Source: Candidatus Rifleibacteriota bacterium
GTDB lineage: Bacteria > Muiribacteriota > Ozemobacteria > Ozemobacterales > Ozemobacteraceae
Direction of reading: 5' to 3'
DNA: 38,101 bases
NCBI GenBank assembly: GCA_012517355.1
Contig: JAAYVD010000021.1
Coordinates: 1-38,101, forward strand
Position numbers and translations under genes: made by a program. Positions 33,513 to 38,101 of this stretch are shown one piece after another. The stretch's first letter is position 1. Each line of letters opens with the position of its first letter. Under the pieces are notes generated by a model. That model was not told the origin of the DNA. It searched no databases and saw only the letters and a program-made list of their open reading frames with translations.

Positions 33513-34757
33513 GTGAGCAAAGTCAGCATCATCGGCGCCTACAACACCAAGTTCGGGTCCCTGATCGAGATCAAGGACATGATCTCCTTCAAGCGGAAGA
33601 TCGACCAGAAGTCCTTCTACGATCTCATCATCGAGGCCGGCCAGGGAGCCATCAAGGATTCCGGCCTGGAGGCGAAGGACATCGACGCCGTCTGGATCGG
33701 CTCCTGTTCCCCCTCCCGCTTCGTCAACCAGGAACACGTCGCCCCCATCGCCGTCGCCATCGACCCCTCGCTGCGCTTCAAACCGATGACCCGCACCGAG
33801 TGCGCCTGTGCTTCTTCGTCGGTCGCCATCTACGACGCCGTCTATGCCATCGAGGCCGGTCGCTTCAAGAACGTGCTCGTCATCGGCGTCGAGAAGATGA
33901 ACCTCCTCGACACCCCCGCCATGACCGCCACCCTGGCCACCTGCTCCTACTACCCCGAGGAGGGCGGCAAGGGCGCCACCTTCCCCAGCCTGTTCGCCGA
34001 GCTGGCCAAGGCCTACGCCGACCACTACCGCTTCACCGACACCGAGCTGCGCACCCAGCTGGCCCACGTCGCCGCCCTCTGCTACCGCAATGCCGCGTCC
34101 AACCCCCTCGCCCACGTCCAGAACGGCCCCGCCACCGCCGAGGCCATCCTCGCCCTCCCCGAGACCGGCCGAGGCTCCAACCTGATGATCGCCCCGCCCC
34201 TCCGGCTGCACGACTGCTCGCTCGTCTCCGACGGCGCCGCCGCCGTCGTTCTCACCGCCACCAAGCACGCCCGTTCGCGCGACCGGGTCGTCGAGATCGC
34301 CGGCATCGGCCATTCCGCCGAATACCTTCCCCTCTCCCGGCGCCCCAACAAGCACGTGCTCGAGGCCGGCAAGGACGCCGTCCGCAAGGCCTACACCGAG
34401 GCCGGCATCACCGTCGCCGACGTCGATCTGGCTGAAGTGCACGACTGCTTCACCATCAACCAGCTCCTCACCACCGAGGCGCTCGGCCTGTCGGCCGACG
34501 GCAAGGCCGGGGCCGACTACGTGGCCGGCCGGTTCACCGCCGACGACAAGGTCTGCGTCAACCTGTCGGGCGGCCTGAAGGCCAAGGGCCATCCGGTCGG
34601 CGCCACCGGCGCCTCGATGCACGCGCTCGTCTACAAGCAGCTGATCGGCGAGCCCATCGGCCTTGCCCCGAAGCGGAAACCCTCCGTCGGGGTCACCTTC
34701 AACGTCGGCGGATCGGCCGTCACCAACTGCGTCAGCGTCCTGCGCCGCGTCCGGTAG
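33513..34757 (+). CDS. Thiolase (SCP-x type acetyl-CoA acetyltransferase family)
   Basis: This 414-residue protein has the nucleophilic Cys99 in CACASSS, a VHDCFTINQLL segment, GGLKAKGHPVGATG with the catalytic His, and GGSAVTNCVSVL at the C-terminus. This is the arrangement of SCP-x/SCP2-type thiolases, not of the classic FadA type. It cleaves or condenses 3-ketoacyl-CoA. GTG start with AAGGAGG at 33499-33505. It is the second gene of the SDR-thiolase operon, closed by a strong terminator. No acyl-CoA dehydrogenase or enoyl hydratase is nearby, so the substrate is unclear. Confidence 0.92.
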   Translation: MSKVSIIGAYNTKFGSLIEIKDMISFKRKIDQKSFYDLIIEAGQGAIKDSGLEAKDIDAVWIGSCSPSRFVNQEHVAPIAVAIDPSLRFKPMTRTECACASSSVAIYDAVYAIEAGRFKNVLVIGVEKMNLLDTPAMTATLATCSYYPEEGGKGATFPSLFAELAKAYADHYRFTDTELRTQLAHVAALCYRNAASNPLAHVQNGPATAEAILALPETGRGSNLMIAPPLRLHDCSLVSDGAAAVVLTATKHARSRDRVVEIAGIGHSAEYLPLSRRPNKHVLEAGKDAVRKAYTEAGITVADVDLAEVHDCFTINQLLTTEALGLSADGKAGADYVAGRFTADDKVCVNLSGGLKAKGHPVGATGASMHALVYKQLIGEPIGLAPKRKPSVGVTFNVGGSAVTNCVSVLRRVR

Positions 34758-34767
34758 CTCACCCACT

Positions 34768-34848
34768 CCGGGGAGAAAGCCTCCCCGGGCCTGTTCCAGG
34801 TCCATCCCCGACCCCCGGCTGGTCTGTCCTGCCGGGGGTCTTCCTCGT
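34768..34848 (+). terminator. Two hairpins ending the SDR-thiolase operon
   Basis: CCGGGGAG/CTCCCCGG (34768-34788) is followed by a 10-bp GACCCCCGGC/GCCGGGGGTC stem (34810-34840) and then TTCCTCGT. The second is a good candidate for an intrinsic terminator. The gap 34849-35231 shows no gene. Confidence 0.65.
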
Positions 34849-35162
34849 GGGCATTCTCTGGGCATTCCGGTCTTGCCTGGGCGCCGGTCATCTTCCGGTT
34901 CCGGGCGGCCGGCGGGGCATCAGGGGGCGGCCTGGCCGGAAACCCGTTCCCTGACGGAGACGAAGGCGGGCGGCCCATCGCGGGTGAGGCTGCCATGGGG
35001 TGGCGCCAAAGCCGATTCCCCGACCGTCCAGGGGTTCGTCCCCTCCTCTGCCCGGTATTGGGACGCGCACCCGGCCCTCGTCCTGGGCGGCCCGGGTCGC
35101 GCCATTCGGGACGGGCTGTCAGTGGCCGCACCCGCCCATCGGAAGATGGCGGTTCCGGGTTG

Positions 35163-35171
35163 TGGTATCGT
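35163..35171 (+). promoter_or_regulatory. Possible extended -10 promoter for glycogen phosphorylase
   Basis: TGG-TATCGT lies 61 bases before the GTG start, with no clear -35. It matches the TGG-TAtnnT pattern seen at 29033. Confidence 0.3.
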
Positions 35172-35231
35172 GGTGACACAGCAGGATCCCAACTCTGGTT
35201 TTTCCGAATTTCCAGGAAGGAGTTGTCGACA

Positions 35232-37817
35232 GTGAAAGAGAAGAAGAAGGCGCAGGCCACGGCCATGGCCAAGGTTCCCCGGCCCCGTGGAAGTCAGCCC
35301 TCGCAGAGGATGGAAGCCCACCAGAAGCTCTGGCACCTGATGGAGGACACCTATCTCCAGAACGACGTCCCCTCGCTGCAGCGGTCGTTCGCCAACCATC
35401 TGGAATACTCCCAGGCCAAGAACCGCTACATCGCCACCCGCCACGACCTCTACCAGTGCCTGGCTCTTTCCATCCGCGACCGCCTGATGGAGCGCTGGAA
35501 CGACACGATGAACACCTACTACGAGGAGAACGTCAAACGCGTCTACTACCTCTCGCTCGAATACCTGATGGGGCGCACCCTCGGCAACAGCCTGGTCAAC
35601 CTGGGAATCACCGGCGAGGCCGCCCAGGCCCTGTCCGAGCTTGGTTACAACCTGGAGGAACTCCGCGAGCTGGAACCCGACGCCGGCCTGGGCAACGGCG
35701 GGCTCGGCCGCCTGGCCGCCTGCTTCCTCGACTCGATGGCCTCCCTCGGCCTGCCGGCCGACGGCTACGGCATCCGCTACGAGTACGGCATCTTCGAACA
35801 GAAGTTCGAGAACGGGTTCCAGGTCGAAAAGCCCGATCATTGGCTTCGCTACGGGAATCCCTGGGAGATCGTCCGGCCCGAGTTCAGCTATCCCGTCGGG
35901 TTCGGCGGCCGCGTTGAGCACGACACGGACGCACCGGGCCGGCTCGTCTGCCGGTGGGTGCCGGCTGAGCAGGTCGTGGCCGTCCCCTACGACACGCCGG
36001 TGCCGGGCTATCGCAACGGCACCGTCAACACCATGCGGCTGTGGTCGGCACGCACCCTCAACGATTTCTCCCTCAGCCATTTCAACGAGGGCGACTACAT
36101 GGCCGCCGTCGCGGAGAGGATCCTCGACGAGAATATCTCCAAGGTGCTCTACCCGGCCGACGAGCGCCAGGCGGGCAAGGAACTCCGCCTCAAGCAGGAA
36201 TACTTCTTCGTCGCCGCCACCCTCGAGGACATCATCCGCCGCTTCCGGATCAAGAACCCCGACCTGCGACGGTTTCCCGAGAAGGTCGCCATCCAGCTGA
36301 ACGACACCCACCCGGCGGTGGCCGTCGCCGAACTCATGCGGCTGCTCGTCGATATCCACGGGTTCCCCTGGGAGGAAGCCTTCGCCGTCTGCACCCGGAC
36401 CTTCGGCTATACCAACCACACCATCCTGCCCGAGGCTCTCGAAAGATGGCCGGTGGCCATGTTCGAGCGGCTCCTGCCGCGGCACCTGGAAATCATCTAC
36501 GAGATCAACCGCCGCTTCCTCGACGAGGTGCGGGCCCGGTTTCCCGACGAGCCCGACCTGCTCGCGAAGCTGTCAATCATCGAGGAAGGGCCGGTCAAGT
36601 CCGTGCGCATGGCCCACCTGGCGATCGTCGGGAGCCACTCGGTGAACGGGGTCGCCTGGCTGCACAGCGAGATTCTGAAGGCCAAGACCTTCCAGGACTT
36701 CTACCGCCTGTGGCCGGCGAAGTTCAACAACAAGACCAATGGCGTCACCCAGCGCCGCTGGCTCAAACTGTGCAACCCCCGGCTGGCCGACCTGATCGAG
36801 AGCCGGATCGGCGGCCGGTTCGTGACCCACCTGGACGACCTGGCGAAACTGGTTCCCCTCGCCGACGACGCCGGGTTCCGCCGGCAGTTCCGCGAGGTCA
36901 AGGCGGCCAACAAGCGCGACCTGGCCGCCCTGGTGAAGCAGTTGACCGGCATCGCCGTCAACCCCGACTCGATCTTCGACTGCCAGATCAAGCGGTTGCA
37001 CGAGTACAAAAGGCAGCTGCTGAACGTCCTCCACATCATTGCCTTGTACAACCGCATCAAATCCGGTGAGGCCGGCTACCTGGTGCCGCGGACCTTCATC
37101 TTCGGGGCGAAGGCGGCGCCTGCCTACCGCATGGCCAAGCTGATCATCAAGCTGATCAACGCGGTGGCCGAGGTGGTCAACAACGATCCCGAAGTGGGAA
37201 ACCGCCTCAAGGTGGTGTTCCTCGAGAACTACTCGGTCTCGCTCGCCCAGCGGATCGTCCCCGCCGCCGACGTTTCCGAGCAGATCTCGACCGCCGGCAT
37301 GGAGGCTTCGGGCACCGGCTGCATGAAGCTTTCCCTGAACGGGGCCCTCACCATCGGCACTCTCGACGGCGCCAACATCGAGATCATGGAGGAGGTCGGC
37401 CGCGACAACTTCTTCCTGTTCGGCCTCAAGGCCGAGGAGGTGCAGGCCCTGCGGTCATCGGGCTACCAGCCCTACGACTGCTATGCCGGGAACCCCGAAC
37501 TCAAGCAGGTCATCGACATGATCGCCGCCGGCCGGTTCAGCCCGGAGCAGCCCGACCTGTTCCAGCCGATCGTCAACTCCCTGCTCCACGGGGGCGATTA
37601 CTTCATGGTGCTCGCCGACTTCGCCGCCTACGTGCGCTGCCAGGAACAGATCGCCGAGACCTATCGCGATCAGGAGGAATGGAGCCGGCGGGCGATCCTG
37701 AACGTGGCAAAGATGGGGAAGTTCTCCTCCGATCGCACCATTGCCCAGTATGCCGACGAGATCTGGGGCGTGCAGCCGGTTCTGACCAAGCCCCGGAAGA
37801 AGAACCCGGGGGCCTGA
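35232..37817 (+). CDS. glgP: Glycogen/starch (alpha-glucan) phosphorylase
   Basis: This 861-residue GT35 protein follows family motifs throughout: YYLSLEYLMGRTLGNSL, LGNGGLGRLAACFLDS, NDTHPAVAVAELMR, TNGVTQRRWL, then the pyridoxal-phosphate site EASGTGCMKLSLNGAL with Lys699. It releases glucose-1-phosphate from glycogen or maltodextrin. The conserved EASGTGNMK reads GTGCMK here, an Asn-to-Cys change at residue 697 just before the cofactor Lys. The first 40 residues are a Lys/Arg/Pro-rich extension before the catalytic domain. AAGGAG at 35217-35222 sets the GTG start. Monocistronic, between two terminators. Confidence 0.95.
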   Translation: MKEKKKAQATAMAKVPRPRGSQPSQRMEAHQKLWHLMEDTYLQNDVPSLQRSFANHLEYSQAKNRYIATRHDLYQCLALSIRDRLMERWNDTMNTYYEENVKRVYYLSLEYLMGRTLGNSLVNLGITGEAAQALSELGYNLEELRELEPDAGLGNGGLGRLAACFLDSMASLGLPADGYGIRYEYGIFEQKFENGFQVEKPDHWLRYGNPWEIVRPEFSYPVGFGGRVEHDTDAPGRLVCRWVPAEQVVAVPYDTPVPGYRNGTVNTMRLWSARTLNDFSLSHFNEGDYMAAVAERILDENISKVLYPADERQAGKELRLKQEYFFVAATLEDIIRRFRIKNPDLRRFPEKVAIQLNDTHPAVAVAELMRLLVDIHGFPWEEAFAVCTRTFGYTNHTILPEALERWPVAMFERLLPRHLEIIYEINRRFLDEVRARFPDEPDLLAKLSIIEEGPVKSVRMAHLAIVGSHSVNGVAWLHSEILKAKTFQDFYRLWPAKFNNKTNGVTQRRWLKLCNPRLADLIESRIGGRFVTHLDDLAKLVPLADDAGFRRQFREVKAANKRDLAALVKQLTGIAVNPDSIFDCQIKRLHEYKRQLLNVLHIIALYNRIKSGEAGYLVPRTFIFGAKAAPAYRMAKLIIKLINAVAEVVNNDPEVGNRLKVVFLENYSVSLAQRIVPAADVSEQISTAGMEASGTGCMKLSLNGALTIGTLDGANIEIMEEVGRDNFFLFGLKAEEVQALRSSGYQPYDCYAGNPELKQVIDMIAAGRFSPEQPDLFQPIVNSLLHGGDYFMVLADFAAYVRCQEQIAETYRDQEEWSRRAILNVAKMGKFSSDRTIAQYADEIWGVQPVLTKPRKKNPGA

Positions 37818-37840
37818 GGACGGGGTTCCCGGTCTCGTTT

Positions 37841-37880
37841 CAGCCAGGGGGGGGGCAGATCCGTCACCCCCCGGCTGGTT
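37841..37880 (+). terminator. Hairpin after glycogen phosphorylase
   Basis: CAGCCAGGGGGG and CCCCCCGGCTGG arms pair over 11-12 bases, followed by TTCGCTT. It starts 24 bases after the stop codon. Confidence 0.5.
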
Positions 37881-37886
37881 CGCTTG

Positions 37887-37960
37887 GCCAGGGCGACCGA
37901 CCGGAAGTCGGAAGTGGCCCCTTCTCACCACCGCGGGCGGCGGGAAACCGTCGCCCTGGG
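37887..37960 (+). repeat. Diverged palindromic element between convergent genes
   Basis: CCGAC/GTCGG stem, AAGTGGCCCCTTCTC and a decayed middle, closed by an outer inverted repeat (CCAGGGCGAC/GTCGCCCTGG). It lies behind the phosphorylase terminator, between genes that converge. Confidence 0.75.
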
Positions 37961-37999
37961 ATGGGGCGGGAGTGCCGCCGCGGGAACGGGCGTGACCGG

Positions 38000-38101
38000 T
38001 CAGTCGCCGCCGGGGGTGGGCGCACCCCCAGCGCCGGTCCCGGCTCCCGCACCAGGGCCGGCACCGGCACCGGCACCGCCTCCCGCGCCGCCGCCGCCGC
38101 C
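38000..38101 (-). CDS. C-terminus of a Gly/Ala-rich protein (partial)
   Basis: The minus strand is open from the window end to TGA at 38002-38000 and encodes 33 residues, almost all Gly, Ala and Pro, ending GGAPTPGGD. This would be a low-complexity tail of a gene that lies mostly outside the window. Coding status rests on the clean stop and regular GGC/GCC codons only. Confidence 0.4.
   Translation of the reverse strand, partial: GGGGGAGGGAGAGAGPGAGAGTGAGGAPTPGGD

Noticed and set aside
37864-38076. 70-residue Pro/Arg-rich minus-strand frame at the window end
   Set aside because: It runs through the diverged element and out of frame with the cleaner Gly/Ala-rich frame ending at 38000.

Overview
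The window is high-GC, densely coded bacterial DNA, apparently chromosomal. The genes are typical of a Gram-negative, free-living organism with many exported proteins. A pilin-like protein with a Q-R-x-x-E-x-x-x-M-Y-x-M-D style mature part, large HAMP/cyclase sensors and an isolated GspF-like protein would fit an uncultivated lineage such as Riflebacteria (Ozemobacteria). That placement is an inference from gene style only. No rRNA, tRNA, CRISPR array, transposase or integrase is visible.

Layout. 1-427: purine-rich leader with a 128-bp-spaced direct repeat. 428-3672: ABC-F ATPase and a secreted HExxH metallopeptidase. 3735-7393: a two-gene heterodimeric ABC exporter. 7772-8302 (minus): exported Gly/His/Pro/Asn-rich protein. 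8568-12737 (minus): DUF2079 membrane protein, a methyltransferase-glycosyltransferase fusion and a second methyltransferase, probably a cell-surface glycan or glycolipid cluster. 13137-19846 (minus): two large membrane class III nucleotidyl cyclases. 20199-21425: GspF-like protein. 21962-23967: a eukaryote-type poly(ADP-ribose) glycohydrolase overlapping a DEDD 3'-5' exonuclease. 24383-24940: exported zinc-ribbon protein. 25157-28509 (minus): periplasmic trehalase and histidine acid phosphatase. 29180-30685: DUF362 ferredoxin-like protein and pilin-like protein. 30818-31915 (minus): PhnD-like binding protein. 32702-34757: SDR and thiolase. 35232-37817: glycogen phosphorylase. The last 100 bases hold the C-terminus of a minus-strand Gly/Ala-rich protein.

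Two things stand out. First, an 81-bp palindromic element occurs in about 16 copies at 11 loci between 10.3 and 38.0 kb. It lies between genes and also in frame inside at least five protein genes, where it encodes a 27-residue insert. Tandem copies repeat at exactly 81 bp, and the two cleanest copies contain no stop trinucleotide in any of the six frames. This resembles the Rickettsia palindromic elements, but I recognise no described family. Second, the two adjacent cyclase genes carry complementary defects. One keeps the two metal-binding Asp residues but has lost the Lys/Asp/Asn set. The other keeps Lys/Asp/Asn/Arg but has lost both metal-binding Asp. Together they could form one composite active site, like the C1/C2 pair of animal adenylyl cyclases.
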